From positions 1-45,671 of the forward strand of contig JASVEC010000123.1 in the NCBI GenBank assembly GCA_030770535.1: 45,671 nucleotides of DNA. Direction: 5' to 3'. Below the pieces are notes generated by a model that worked only from the letters and a program-made list of their open reading frames with translations, was not told the DNA's origin and did not search any database. The stretch comes from Batkoa obscura (lineage: Eukaryota; Entomophthoromycota; Entomophthoromycetes; Entomophthorales; Batkoaceae). Position 1 is the first letter of the stretch, and every line of letters begins with the position of its first letter. The position numbers were made by a program, and so were the translations under genes. Shown one piece after another: positions 11,111-21,742 of this stretch.

Positions 11111-11537
11111 ATTTAATAATTAAAGTTAAGGGTTATTTTAACATAAATTACAAACAAATAGCAATTGACTATAAATATTTTTGGCCTTAATTTATTACTA
11201 TCTTTAGCTCCTATTTTATTAAAAAAGAGTTGACAGCTTCGGGTATAAAAACAGATTAGCTACAATCAACTATAAAATAAAGGTTTTATTTTTAAATGTA
11301 CATAAAATAACGGCTTGATGTTATTAAATTCCAATGAAATTGGAATCGTGTGCTAGATTCAATTCAATGACCCTTAAATTACAATTGCATATTACGGCTA
11401 TATTAGTTTGGAATAAAATGAACCCAATTTTGAAAATAAAAGTGCTTTAAATGAGTGAATTAAAATAATCTAGGAATCTGGGATTTCAAATCAAACAACA
11501 TGATACCAACTATTGTTTTAAAATAGCCTACAAATAG

Positions 11538-11545
11538 TATAAAAA
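11538..11545 (+). promoter_or_regulatory. TATA box, PPSY gene 1
   Basis: TATAAAAA lies 92 bases before the ATG. Confidence 0.6.
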
Positions 11546-11629
11546 CAAAAACAAAAACAAAAACAAAACTATCAAATCTTAAATTACCATTCTGTTTAAT
11601 AATATATTAACTACTTAATTTATTACGCT

Positions 11630-11983
11630 ATGAATAGGCTCTTTATAGGCATTTTGACCTTAATCGCAACTACGCTTGCTTCCGACTATAATCAAGCTCC
11701 ACCAAGCTACGATACTCGACCTGAAGAACCAATAAAAAAAAAGCCAATCTATGATACCTTTTCAGTGGTTACGCCTCCAAGTTATAATATTGGTAAAATT
11801 AATCCACCAACTAATTATATTCCCCCTATTAGTCCTCCAAAAAATAACATTCCTCCTATTAACTTACCAAACTATGGAAATATTTTGAAAGTTTCATTAC
11901 CTAACTATGGAATAAGTCCTACTGTTATTCCTCCTAGCAATAAACCTTATCAGGTTATTAATAATCCAGTAGCTTATTATTAA
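11630..11983 (+). CDS. secreted Pro/Tyr-rich PPSY-repeat protein 1
   Basis: This is a 117-residue intronless gene and the only plus-strand member of the cluster. Residues 1-17 form a signal peptide (MNRLFIGILTLIATTLA), with cleavage expected before Ser-Asp-Tyr. The mature part is rich in Pro, Tyr, Asn and Ile. It has PPSYDT and PPSYNI units followed by looser PPxxNxxPP repeats. The C-terminal pattern LPNYG, IPPSNKPYQVINNPVAYY matches the ends of genes 3 and 4. There are no Cys residues, no membrane anchor and no catalytic domain. Such composition suits a cell-wall, sheath or adhesive structural protein in which Tyr could cross-link; that role is inference. The start is fixed by the signal peptide and the TATA box. 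Confidence 0.82.
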   Translation: MNRLFIGILTLIATTLASDYNQAPPSYDTRPEEPIKKKPIYDTFSVVTPPSYNIGKINPPTNYIPPISPPKNNIPPINLPNYGNILKVSLPNYGISPTVIPPSNKPYQVINNPVAYY

Positions 11984-12947
11984 TAAAATTCAAATTGAAT
12001 TATCTTTTTTAATTATTAAAATTACATTATAAATGATTTTAGGTTTCAAAACCATTAAATTTTTCAATTAGAATAAAGTAGTTCATTCTATTTTGTTATT
12101 TATTGTTAATTTTTTGTTTTTATTTGTCCTTTACTTTATTGATGATCCTTTATTTATTTATCATTATTAAAACAGATAAATTACTTAAATATTATTGACA
12201 CTTTATTAAACATTTTGAAAGAATTAATAAAGAATTAATAAAGTTTTCATTCTTGATAGGAAATAAAAGGTATAAAAATAGTAGATAATGTAGCTAATAT
12301 GGAAAGTTGATAGAACTGTGTTACTTCAAGAGGGGATCTGAGCTTTATCTGAGCTTTAAATGAGGTTTATATGAGATTCGTACGAGATTCGTACGAGATT
12401 TATATGAGATTTATCTGGGTTTCCAATAACTTTCATAATTTAATTGATATCTTGAAGAAGGAGCTAATTTTTGCTAAACGATATGGCGTGAAATCCGGTA
12501 CTCAGTGATTGGAGTCAAAAACAGTTATTCCCTGGTTGACTACACTGGCAGTCAAAAGGTCTTAGTTTATGTGACTAAGATAGACTTGAATTATGAAGAA
12601 TAGTACGTAATAGGCCATGGACTATGTAAAACAAATAGAATATACAATACTAATGTAAAATCTACGTAAAATACTATTAAGAAAACTTAGTGGCTTTATT
12701 AAATGTTCGAGATATCAGAGAATAATTCAGTTAAAAACCCTCGAGCTACTATGTTTTAGAATCTCTTTTATACTCAGACAAGTATAGATATCAAAACGAG
12801 AGGATGATGTTCTTTGAGGTGAAGATATAAATTCTCAGCAAATTAAAGTAAGAACGTGGGATTGACTGTCTCTAAACTTGAGAACACAACAGCTTAGGTG
12901 ATTATTATGCTATAATTAACCATGGGGCTGACAAAGCGATATTTCAC
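11984..12947. other. gene-free stretch with a minisatellite and a short reading-frame remnant
   Basis: It holds an 11-base minisatellite (12340-12416) and a 38-codon open stretch at 12487-12603 (REIRYSVIGVKNSYSLVDY onward, to a TAG) that is less AT-rich than its surroundings. The latter may be a fragment of a lost gene; I cannot identify it. Confidence 0.35.
12340..12416. repeat. minisatellite, 11-base unit x7
   Basis: Seven consecutive 11-mers each begin GAG: GAGCTTTATCT, GAGCTTTAAAT, GAGGTTTATAT, GAGATTCGTAC twice, GAGATTTATAT and GAGATTTATCT. The period is close to one helical turn. Confidence 0.85.
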
Positions 12948-13052
12948 AATGGGAATGTATTTTTGTGTTTAAGAATTTTACTAGTAATCTTTCCACTTAA
13001 ACAATGCTTGAAAGATCGAAAAAGTGATGAGGCTAGAAAAAGCACCCTTATA
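12948..13052 (+). mobile_element. MITE, ~105 bases
   Basis: Forward copy from ATGGGAATGTATTTTTGTG to GCACCCTTAT. The central motif is mutated to CAATGCTTG. Confidence 0.8.
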
Positions 13053-14100
13053 TTATGTTTTTCATTAAGATTGTATTAAATCAATGATTATTAGGTTATT
13101 TTTAGTTAAGAATAGGAAGCACACTTTTAATTAAATTAGATAATAGTAAATAAACTAAATAAGACTTACATAACCTTCCATATAAAACCTATTCCAAGAT
13201 ATGACTTTAATTGATAAGTTCACTTACCTTATCCTTCTAATATTTAGTTTAACAAGTAGTTAGCACTTAAACCCATATGCTTTCGGAAAGTTTAAGAATT
13301 GTATAACATAATGAAACATGGTCAGATGATAGCTTTCAATAACTAATGTATAAACAAAGTAAATATCTGAGAATATATACATTACAGTATTCATTAATCT
13401 ATTATTGTAACTTAATATGAAATCATTGATACTTAATTTAATTTTGATAATTGTATATGTGCTTTGAGTAATCATGAATAACCTAAGATTTATCTTCCAT
13501 CAACTCATACCACTCTAAATTAGCACTCATTAACTTTTACTTTAATAAAATAGTAGCGGGATAAGATAGCGTCCATAAACTGATAGTTACTAAATAGTAA
13601 TATAAGTAAGTAGTTTATAAATTGATACATTATGGATTAGTAGATTAGTAGATTCTATCTATTTATGTAGATATTTTAATTTAAATTGTTATCATTATTT
13701 AATTCATATTAATTTAATTGTAAGTTAGATTTTTATATTAGTCTAATTAAGTTCTAGATTAATTATTGATAGTTTAAATTAGTTATCAAGTTGTGGATTT
13801 TTTATTTACATTTTCTACTTTCTTAATAAAAATTGAATAAAAATTCAAATTTTGAAAAGAATATTGATAAAACGTAAATTTAATATTTATTAACTTTGAC
13901 ATTTAAAATATGTAAGTTTTAAGTGATCTTTTAATTTAATTTTGTCAACAAGAATGTATAATCAAACCTGAAATATAAAATATCATTAATACCAATTTAT
14001 TTTATTATTATAAAACAAACCCAGTGTTTACCTTATTAAATAAATAAATTAGAAAAGTATGGCCTTTCGAATTAATTGTTTCAAATAAATGGATTTAATA
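13053..14100. other. gene-free AT-rich stretch
   Basis: Nothing convincing. A 71-codon minus-strand frame at 13260-13475 lacks a signal peptide, a domain or coding-like composition. Confidence 0.4.
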
Positions 14101-14102
14101 TA

Positions 14103-14260
14103 ATGTAAATAATATAAATAATATAAACAATATAAATAATATAAACAATATAAATAATATAAACAATATAAATAATATAAATAATATAAATAATATAAAT
14201 AATATAAATAATATAAATAATATAAATAATATAAATAATATAAATAACATGAATAATATA
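14103..14260. repeat. AAT/ATAAAC microsatellite array
   Basis: About 150 bases of AATATAAATAAT-type repeats with an interspersed AAC variant, ending about 35 bases before the stop of PPSY gene 2. It probably lies in or beside its 3' UTR. Confidence 0.85.
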
Positions 14261-14293
14261 ATCAACTTATTTTATTATTTCACATAATTGTTA

Positions 14294-14620
14294 TTAGTAA
14301 CTCACTGGATAAGTAATTGGCTGATAAGGTTCTTCAATAGGGAGGATTCTAATTGGACCACCATAGATTGGTGGAGACTTAATAGGACCGCCATAAATAG
14401 GTGGAGACTTAATAGGACCACCATAGATAGGTGGAGAAATAATAGGTGGAGAGGTAATTGGACCTCCGTAAACAGGAGGATATTTAGTTGGTGGAGTAAT
14501 AATAATTGGTGGCGAAATAATTGGAGATTTATAACTAGTATCACTCACTGGTGAAGATGATATGTAATCTGAAGCGTATGCACTAGCAATTAAAGTCAAG
14601 GTGGGAATTAGGAATTTCAT
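14294..14620 (-). CDS. secreted Pro/Tyr-rich repeat protein 2 (YGGPIKSPPI repeats)
   Basis: This is a 108-residue intronless gene. Residues 1-16 (MKFLIPTLTLIASAYA) are a signal peptide, with mature start Ser-Asp-Tyr as in the rest of the family. A Ser/Pro-rich spacer is followed by about four units of PPxYGGPIxSPPI and the tail RILPIEEPYQPITYPVSY, which matches the ILPIPxPYQ tail of genes 3 and 4. The repeat differs from PPSY (Val or Ile before Tyr, Gly-Gly after), so this member has diverged while keeping both ends. It has no Cys or anchor. Its plus-strand mirror frame (14288-14554) is a shadow of the repeat. Confidence 0.82.
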   Translation of the reverse strand: MKFLIPTLTLIASAYASDYISSSPVSDTSYKSPIISPPIIITPPTKYPPVYGGPITSPPIISPPIYGGPIKSPPIYGGPIKSPPIYGGPIRILPIEEPYQPITYPVSY

Positions 14621-14688
14621 ATTAAGTAAAGTTAAATTAATGAATAAATTAATGTCGTTTTTTTTTTATTTCAAGAAGTTGGTTGGCC

Positions 14689-14695
14689 TTTTATA
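14689..14695 (-). promoter_or_regulatory. TATA box, PPSY gene 2
   Basis: On the minus strand GCTATAAAAGGCC, about 70 bases before the ATG. Confidence 0.65.
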
Positions 14696-14924
14696 GCTAT
14701 TTAAGGTCTATTTTATTCATTAGTACCTTTTTTTTCTGTTTTATTTTACATTGTCTAGTTTTATTTTATTCAAACTCCACACTATTTATTTAAGGGCTTT
14801 ATTTTCACTGAAATCTCGTTTTATTTGTTACTAAAATTTAAAAGATTAACTTTGAATAAAATTTAGATTTAAATAAACCCTATTTTATTTTAATTCTTAG
14901 TTGATAGAGTTATTATTTATATAA

Positions 14925-15004
14925 GAATGTCTTTTTTTTTAAAAATTCTATTAATAATTTCCCCTTTTGATAAGAGCTTAAGAAAAAAACAATACTAAAA
15001 AAAC
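14925..15004 (+). mobile_element. possible degenerate MITE
   Basis: AAATTCTATTAATAATTTCC and AAGAGCTTAAGAAA follow the order of the family core, but both ends are lost. Confidence 0.4.
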
Positions 15005-16005
15005 AAAACTATATCTTTCAATATCATCTAATAGATTTATATAGTAAATCTATATATTTGTTTTTTTAGAATCAACATTCCTATAAAATAGATTATCAGT
15101 TATCTAATCAACTAGATTGAATCTCATTTTAAAAAAAATAAAACATTGAAAGAATCAAAGCCCCAAGTATTTCATTATTCGAAGAATGTTAAGTTCAGAT
15201 TATATGATAAATAGTAGAAGAGATAGGGAAAAGAAGAGTAAGTCAAGAAATAAGAATTTGAATGAAAGGTATTCTTTTTATTCCAAATATTAAAGCTATT
15301 ATAGCTCTTTTGTAACTTAATAAAATGTTCATTTAAAAACTGAAATTCTATTAAGATTCTAATAAAATATAAGGATCTGAGGTTAAAAAAATTGGCTATA
15401 TAAAGAGTTTAGTTATGAAAACTATTCCTAAAAAAATCGTAAGGGAGTTATTATAGCTTTATAAAAATCAAAATAAACAAAGTATCAAGCTTTGACAATA
15501 AATCTTACTCAATTTTTGTTCAAATAGTTGAAATTTTAAGGTATTAATATGCCTTTTTTGAAAAAATTGCTGTTAGTAGAAGATATGGATTTGCAAACTA
15601 ATTAATTGGTCATTTAAAAGTAAGTCGATGCTAAAACTCAACTAAAATTCAAGGATCAGACTTAATAAGATCCATTTTATCAATATGTTTTAGTATAAAA
15701 ATTATAATAGATGGTTAATAAAAGAGATCGCATAGTTGAAATTACTTTAATCTTTTATTTGAACTGAATATACTAAGTCGGGTCTATTTCCATTTCTTAG
15801 TACAAACTAGTACTATATAATCATTTAAAGATTAAAAGATAGATGTTAAGCTTCAATATAGAAAAAAATTTACAATTGTAAAAATTGGAGTTACACATTG
15901 CCCGTAGAAATCAGAAAAATGTTTACAAACAGCATAAAATATAACATTTCAATTCATTTACATTAAAATTCAAAAATAATTTTAAAATTCAATAAATCTT
16001 TATTC

Positions 16006-16578
16006 TTAATAAGTTATTGGATTAACAGGAAGTTGATAAGGATTTGGAATTGGTAAAATAGTAATTGGGTTATTTTGATAATTAGGTAATGAAATCACAG
16101 GTATATTGTAGCTTGGTGGAATTACAATTGGTGAAGTGCTGTAGCTTGGTGGAGTAGTATAGCTTGGAGGGTTACTTGGTGGAGGAGTATTATAACTTGG
16201 TGGATTACTTGGTGGTGGATTACTTGGTGGAGGAGTTTCATAACTTGGGGGGTTACTTGGTGGAGGAGTTTCATAGCTTGGGGGGTTACTTGGTGGAGGA
16301 TTACTTGGTGGAGGAGTTTCATAGCTTGGAGGGTTACTTGGTGGGGGAGTTTCATAGCTTGGTGGAGTTTTGATTGGTTTTTCAGGCTTCTCTGGTTTAT
16401 CATCATAAGTAGGAGGATTTTTAACTGGTTTTTCAGGCTTCTCTGGTTTATCATCGTAAGTAGGAGGACTTTTAGCTGGTTTTTCAGGTTTACTATTATA
16501 ACTTGGTGGAGATGGAGTGTAATCCGATGCAATTATAACTGTAATTAAAGCAAAAATAATGAGGATGAATTTGTTCAT
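16006..16578 (-). CDS. secreted Pro/Tyr-rich PPSY-repeat protein 3
   Basis: At 190 residues this is the longest member of the cluster; it is intronless. The signal peptide is MNKFILIIFALITVIIA and the mature start Ser-Asp-Tyr. Two sections follow. The first has PPSY or PPTYDDKPEKPEKP repeats, charged with Lys, Asp and Glu (residues about 25-75). The second is neutral PPSYETPPPSNP repeats (about 75-145). The tail, with ISLPNYQNN, ITILPIPNPYQ and a final Tyr, is shared with genes 1, 2 and 4. The DNA repeats are similar enough to allow slippage, so repeat number may vary between isolates. Promoter elements are at 16653 and 17088. A structural extracellular role is inferred from composition only. 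Confidence 0.85.
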   Translation of the reverse strand: MNKFILIIFALITVIIASDYTPSPPSYNSKPEKPAKSPPTYDDKPEKPEKPVKNPPTYDDKPEKPEKPIKTPPSYETPPPSNPPSYETPPPSNPPPSNPPSYETPPPSNPPSYETPPPSNPPPSNPPSYNTPPPSNPPSYTTPPSYSTSPIVIPPSYNIPVISLPNYQNNPITILPIPNPYQLPVNPITY

Positions 16579-16652
16579 AATGAAATAAATTAGGTAGTAG
16601 CAAATAAATAGAATGAAATGTTTTTATTTTTATTTTTGAGTTTTATGTCTGT

Positions 16653-16659
16653 TTTTATA
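16653..16659 (-). promoter_or_regulatory. TATA box, PPSY gene 3
   Basis: On the minus strand ACTATAAAAACAG, about 75 bases before the ATG. ACACAACCA lies about 55 bases further upstream, as in gene 4. Confidence 0.65.
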
Positions 16660-17087
16660 GTCTTCATACATCAGCTTAAACTAATTTATTATCATCGGTT
16701 TATGCTGATATTGGTTGTGTTGAGTTTAGTTTATTTTCAATTTGCCCATTTTTTCAGCGTTTTCAATAATATAAATCTGGTTTATAACTAAAACATGTAA
16801 AATATAATTAACTTTTGTGGATAATAGAATCCAATCTAGCTCTCAATAATTGTGGAATTTATTTCATCGACTCCAATCTTTGCTGTTTCTATACTTTGAG
16901 AAAGGGGTATTTATTTTATAGTTAACCGTAGTAACACTATGCTTTCAATATTAAAACTATTTTAAATGTCAATAAAATAAAGGTTCAGCCAGTTTAACTA
17001 ACATCTTGAGCTTCAATTTCGCTCTAGGTGTTTTAATTTCAAAAATCTACCCAACTTAAAATAAACTTGAGGGTTTAGATATAAAAC

Positions 17088-17130
17088 TAAACTGAATTTT
17101 AGTCAAACTATCTTAAATCTTAAGGGTGTT
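17088..17130 (-). promoter_or_regulatory. shared upstream block, PPSY gene 3
   Basis: In gene orientation it reads ACACCCTTAAGATTTAAG, then TTGACTAAAATTCAGTTT, 510-552 bases before the ATG. AAGTTTATTTT follows, as in gene 4. Confidence 0.55.
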
Positions 17131-18317
17131 TAAAATTTACCTCAAATATTTAGCTATTTAAGTTGAAACATGCTTTAAATAACCATACATTTAAAAATAA
17201 AAACTTAAACTCAAGGTTCATGTCAACGCACTAATACAACTTATTAGTTATAGAAATTATTGAGATATAGAGTAAATTTCAAGTTTAATAGCTACAATAA
17301 AATAAAATTAATCAAATAGTAAAGTTATGGTAAGTATAAGATTATTAAAAGATGATATTATCAGTCTGGTTGCATATAAGGTTAGTTGAAATTGAAGACA
17401 GTTGATGGGTTTATACAATTATCTTAGAGCTATTCTTAGATGATTTTGGGAACGAAAGGTTTCAATAAAGTTAGAAATGATTTTATATTGTATGTTAAGA
17501 ATAGGGTTTCTTTATAATTAAAGATCTGTAATTTTGTTATGAATCTATTTCCAAAAGAAAATTTTTCCAATAAGATATTTCATGGATAGCTCGCTTGCTC
17601 AGATATACTCTGTTAAAAGATTACCAATGAAAGTTGTCAAAATTGGTAAAAGTTATTTCTCAACTTGCTTACGATAATTATCAATGAATAAATATTTCTA
17701 TTTAATGTTTAACTATTGAGTTTGTTTTTTATAACCAAAAACTTGATTGTAATTACTTCTGCTTGATATCACTTTTTGTAAATACTATGGCTACTTTAAT
17801 AATACCTTTATATTTTCATAGTTCCCTCGAAAAATTGTAAAATTTCAATTAGCATATATTAGAAAAGGTATATAATGATTATTAAATATCAAATATCAAA
17901 TATTAAATGAGTTATAAAGAGAATCAGTATTTTTAAATAATTAATTCATTACTCTCAAACTAAACATGAATTCTTTGAAAGTTATTGAATATCTAAGTCG
18001 TCGCTATTCTATTTCAATAACTGACAAATGAAGGAACAATAATGGAAGTAAACAATAATTAAAAATAAAACGTAAGGTCTTTAAGTAAACATTATATAAA
18101 TAATTGATATCTATGGTCTAAAAAACTAAAGATTTTCAAATCAAAGAAGGATGAATTTTTCAAAGAATACTATGATCTTTTAAAATGTCACCGATTCTAA
18201 AATACTGAATATCATCTTATAAACGAACTAGGTTGCATATATGTGCAATTTTCGACTCAATAATTAAAAATAAAAAATTGTACAAACATTTTGATAAAAC
18301 CTAACCTACTTTTATTG

Positions 18318-18710
18318 TTAATAAGTTGTTGGATTGCTAATAGCTTGGTAAGTTTGAGGAATAGGTAAAATATTGATTGGATTTCCCTTATAGCTTGGTG
18401 ATGATATAACTGGAATGCTATAACTTGGTGAGGTAACAGCCGGAGGAGCGATAACTGGAAGGTTTCCATAACTTGGAGGAGTAGCAATTGGAGGAGTATT
18501 GGATGGTTTACCATGACTTGTATGTGGTTTCTTTGGTTTTTTGGACTTATCGCCATATTTTTTATGAATTTTACCTGAAATACCATAACTTGGTGGATTA
18601 TCTACCGGAAGATTATTATAAGATGGTGGATTAGCAACTGGAGGAGTTTGATTATAATCTTGAGCAGATACAGCTACAGATAGGGCTAAAATTAGTGTAA
18701 AGAATTTCAT
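18318..18710 (-). CDS. secreted Pro/Tyr-rich PPSY-repeat protein 4, with basic insert
   Basis: A 130-residue intronless gene. The signal peptide is MKFFTLILALSVAVSA, followed by Gln-Asp-Tyr. PPVANPPSYNNLP units flank a basic insert of about 25 residues (IHKKYGDKSKKPKKPHTSHG) not seen in the other members. More PPSY and SPSY units follow, and the family tail INILPIPQTYQ ends in NPTTY. The basic insert could bind anionic wall polymers; that is conjecture. The overlapping frame starting at 18586 is a shadow. Confidence 0.84.
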   Translation of the reverse strand: MKFFTLILALSVAVSAQDYNQTPPVANPPSYNNLPVDNPPSYGISGKIHKKYGDKSKKPKKPHTSHGKPSNTPPIATPPSYGNLPVIAPPAVTSPSYSIPVISSPSYKGNPINILPIPQTYQAISNPTTY

Positions 18711-18794
18711 GTTAAAATGAATTAATGAGTTGTTATTGAATAAATAGATATAATGAGTTGTTTTTGGTTTTATCTTTTGGTTTTTAAACCTACC

Positions 18795-18800
18795 TTTATA
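18795..18800 (-). promoter_or_regulatory. TATA box, PPSY gene 4
   Basis: On the minus strand ACTATAAAGGTAG, about 85 bases before the ATG. Confidence 0.6.
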
Positions 18801-19148
18801 GTATTTATGTATGTTTTTGCTAGTATAAACCAGTTTCTTGGCCTTTGAAATAGGTTGTGTTAGATCGAAATTCGTTTTATGGCTTTTTTTGAGAATATTT
18901 TTTGATTTTATTCAAAACTAAAAATTCGTAAAATACAGCTAAATTTGAAATTTAATATAAGCTGACCCTTGAAGCTTTCTCAGTTTATTTTAATAATATA
19001 AATTCGTCATTATTTATGTCCTTTAAAGACATAAACCTTATTTTAGTTTATCATTGTAAATCTGTCTTCCATCCTAAAACTTATTTTACGCACTTTTTTA
19101 AAATAATGGTTATGATTTAATAACAAGCCCAAAATTCAAAATAAACTT

Positions 19149-19186
19149 GGAATTTTAGTTAGAATTGACTAAATTTTGGTGGGAGG
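19149..19186 (-). promoter_or_regulatory. shared upstream block, PPSY gene 4
   Basis: In gene orientation it reads TCCCACCAAAATTTAGTC, then CTAACTAAAATTCCAAGTTT. The first base of the GACTAAAATT core is A here. Confidence 0.5.
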
Positions 19187-19252
19187 AAAATCTAAAATTT
19201 GAATAGTATTGTAATAATATTAAATTAATTTATTTGATGGTGTACAAACAAT

Positions 19253-19358
19253 ATATGGGGATGTATTTTTGTGTTTAAGAATTTTACTAACAATCTTTCC
19301 ACGCAAATAGCGCTTAAAAGATGGAAAAGTAATAAAGCCAGAAAAAACACTCCCATAT
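19253..19358 (+). mobile_element. MITE, ~105 bases
   Basis: Well-preserved forward copy, from TATGGGGATGTATTTTTGTG to ACACTCCCATA, with centre CACGCAAATAGCGCTTAAAAG. Confidence 0.9.
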
Positions 19359-20003
19359 GATTTTGATTTAATATGAATTGCAGGTATTAATGTGATTTTT
19401 ATTAAAATAAAATTGGTCGATTGGCAGAAAGATAGAATCTATATTACATTTAAAAGTGACATTACCATTTTAGTTGAATAACAGTATAATATTTGAGATG
19501 ACTAGAGCTTTAAATATTTGCTTTGTACTTATTTTTGATAAATATCAAATAATAGCCTTTGGTAAAGTAAGATGCAATGTTATTTTATACATTATGCGAT
19601 AGTATATTACTCGTAACTACAGCCTTTTTATACTTTAAATCTGATCCAAAAGAGATGTAAATTATGTATAAAGATAGATAATATAAATCCTCAAACGTTG
19701 TTAAAGGCTAACTATCAAGATGTTTATGGTGATTAATAGTATATAAATTGGTAATAAAAATAAAACATAGACAAATTTATGACTGAATTCTCAGCTTCTA
19801 TCGTTTTTTGTAGCTGAAGATTTTTGTAATTGCATTTTTATACACATTTGATATTTCAATTTTTTAACGTTAACATCAGTTTGATAGTACCCTTAAGATT
19901 TGATGCTTTTTATAAGAAAAGTTACAGTGACTTATCTTTATTAAGTTTCTGTGACTTCCATTATTAAGTTTTAATGAAAACACAACGAAAAAGATATTAT
20001 GAT
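19359..20003. other. gene-free AT-rich stretch
   Basis: Nothing recognisable between two MITEs. Confidence 0.4.
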
Positions 20004-20106
20004 TGTGGATATATTTTTGTGTTTAGGGATTTTATCAACAATCTTTCCACTCAAATAGCACTTAAAAGATAGAAAAAGTAATGAAACCAAAAAAATCATC
20101 TCTGTA
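20004..20106 (+). mobile_element. MITE, ~105 bases
   Basis: Forward copy with TGGATATATTTTTGTGTTTA at the left and CACTCAAATAGCACTTAAAAG at the centre. The outermost ends are diverged. Confidence 0.8.
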
Positions 20107-20375
20107 TTTTAAAATACCTGAACATTTGTAGAAAAATACAGGGTAGACGTGATTTTTATGGCACTTTCTAAATATATATTGCTATAAAATTAAAAAACAT
20201 TCAAACATAAAAATAGATGTTTTTATTTCCATGACTATTAAAGCTACTAATATGTTTTAATTTTTTAGTGTTTTAATTTTTAAAAGTATTTCTGAACAGC
20301 TCCGAACCTAATAAATTTACAGTGGGAAAAGCCACTCAAATTTTAATATATACGGTAATTAGGGTAAATTTTAGT

Positions 20376-20478
20376 AATGGGGATGTATTTTTGTATTTAA
20401 GAATTTTACTGACAATTTTTCCACATAAATAGCGCTCAAAAATGGAAAAATAATGAAACTAAAAAAAACAGCCCCAAT
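20376..20478 (+). mobile_element. MITE, ~105 bases
   Basis: Forward copy from ATGGGGATGTATTTTTGTAT to CAGCCCCAAT. Confidence 0.85.
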
Positions 20479-20723
20479 ATAAATTAAAAATGTAGGTCTT
20501 TGGCTTTATTAACTTAAGCTTTTGTATTTTTATTTTTATTATTAAAATGTTTAGGAATAGTGCCTTTTAAAGGGATAAAAAATGAGCTGAAGCTCTAAAA
20601 ACAATGTTTTCAAATAAATAATGCTTTGATAACGTTGGTTAAAAGCAACATTATAAATATTTGTTATGTACTTATGTTTATTATCATAGTCTTTTTTTGT
20701 AGATTTTTTAATAATGTATATGC

Positions 20724-20830
20724 ATATGGGGATATATTTTTATGTTTAAGAGTTTTATTAACAAATTTTCCGCTTAAATAGCGCTTAAAAAATGGAAAAA
20801 ATAATGAAGTCAAGAAAGACATCCCCATAT
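20724..20830 (+). mobile_element. MITE, ~105 bases
   Basis: Forward copy with both termini well matched: ATATGGGGATA and ACATCCCCATAT. Confidence 0.9.
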
Positions 20831-21535
20831 ATTAAATAAACTATTTTTTAAATGTGGGGTTGATTTATTCAAACGTTGTTATTAGTTAAAAATTTAGCAG
20901 TTTCCGTATTGATATAATATTTTATAATGTTATTATAAATTTATATATACATATTTTATATATATTGTGTTTAAAATGTTTCTGATAGAATTTTAATTTT
21001 TTTAGCATTTTTATTTGTAATATTATATAACAGCCACTTCAACTTCTAGAGATAGTAACTTCAATATTTCATAATTTATAGATAAATTCAAATTCTAAAA
21101 GGGATACACATAGGACATATATTGATAAATTTTATCATCAATCAACTTTGCTTTTTTCTTTTAGCTCCAGCTATTTTAGAAAATTCCATGAAACTTCCTT
21201 TGACTCTGTGATTTTACAAAATCAAGTTCACTTTTCCCAAGTTAAACGATAATTTTTTAAAGTTGATAAATTAAAGTTACAGCGCTTCATTACAATTAGC
21301 TCATTTCAGTATTAATTTTTAGCTTTTAGAATAGTTAACATTTTAATTTAATAATCTTTAAAAGCTATTTAATACATTGATTAGAGCTTTGACTTTTCTG
21401 ATCAAAAGTATGGATTTTTTATACTTTGTTTATGAAGCATTTGTTTATTCTAAATTATTATTTATCTAATTACTCTTCTTTATTCATTAGCGATAAGTTT
21501 ATTAAGGTTACAATATTATAAAACAAATGGAGATG
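20831..21535. other. gene-free AT-rich stretch
   Basis: No gene or repeat recognised. Confidence 0.4.
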
Positions 21536-21626
21536 TTTTTTTTTGGTTTCATTATTTTCTCCATTTTTCAAGCGCTATTTGAGCGGAAAGATTGTTAGTA
21601 AAATTCTTAAAAATACATCCTCAATG
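21536..21626 (-). mobile_element. MITE, slightly shortened
   Basis: Reverse copy with GGTTTCATTATTTTCTCCAT, then AAGCGCTATTTGAGCGGAAA. The poly-T subterminal run is the part most like the 2.45-kb transposon's right end. Confidence 0.82.
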
Positions 21627-21634
21627 TAAATTGC

Positions 21635-21742
21635 TATATGGAGATGATTTTTTTGATTTCATTACTTTTTCCACCTTTTAAGCACTATTTGAGCCGAAAA
21701 TTTATTAGTAAAATTCTTAAACACAAAAATACATCCCCATAT
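21635..21742 (-). mobile_element. MITE, ~105 bases (reverse, beside previous copy)
   Basis: Reverse copy from ATATGGAGATG to ACATCCCCATAT, in the same orientation as its neighbour about 9 bases away. Confidence 0.88.

Larger units (their letters stand above)
10662..11629. other. upstream region of the first PPSY gene
   Basis: No gene is seen. It contains the shared upstream block and TATA box listed separately, an isolated GAATTTAGTC at 11006-11015, and an AAAAAC microsatellite at about 11540-11568 in the presumed 5' UTR. Confidence 0.45.
14621..16005. other. gene-free stretch between PPSY genes 2 and 3
   Basis: It contains the TATA box of gene 2 and a degenerate MITE near 14925. No coding sequence is supported. 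The CCC/GACTAAAATT block of the other members was not found. Confidence 0.4.
16579..18317. other. gene-free stretch between PPSY genes 3 and 4
   Basis: It holds the TATA box and upstream block of gene 3, plus GGTTGTGT at 16713-16720. The rest, to the stop of gene 4, is AT-rich with no supported gene. Confidence 0.4.
18711..19252. other. upstream region of PPSY gene 4
   Basis: It contains the TATA box, a GGTTGTGT at 18853-18860 and the shared block at 19149. No gene. Confidence 0.45.

Noticed and set aside
13260-13475. 71-codon minus-strand frame
   Set aside because: No signal peptide, TATA box or similarity to the cluster genes.
14288-14554. Plus-strand frame rich in Trp, Arg and Asn
   Set aside because: It is the antisense reading of the Pro-rich repeats of PPSY gene 2.
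16122-16532. Alternative long frames inside PPSY genes 3, 5 and 7
   Set aside because: Repeat DNA leaves several frames open. Only the frame with a signal peptide and the shared tail is coding.
6101-21742. Regular ~105-base repeats considered as a CRISPR-like array
   Set aside because: The copies are dispersed, in both orientations, with inverted termini and no uniform spacers. This is a eukaryotic genome, so they are MITEs.
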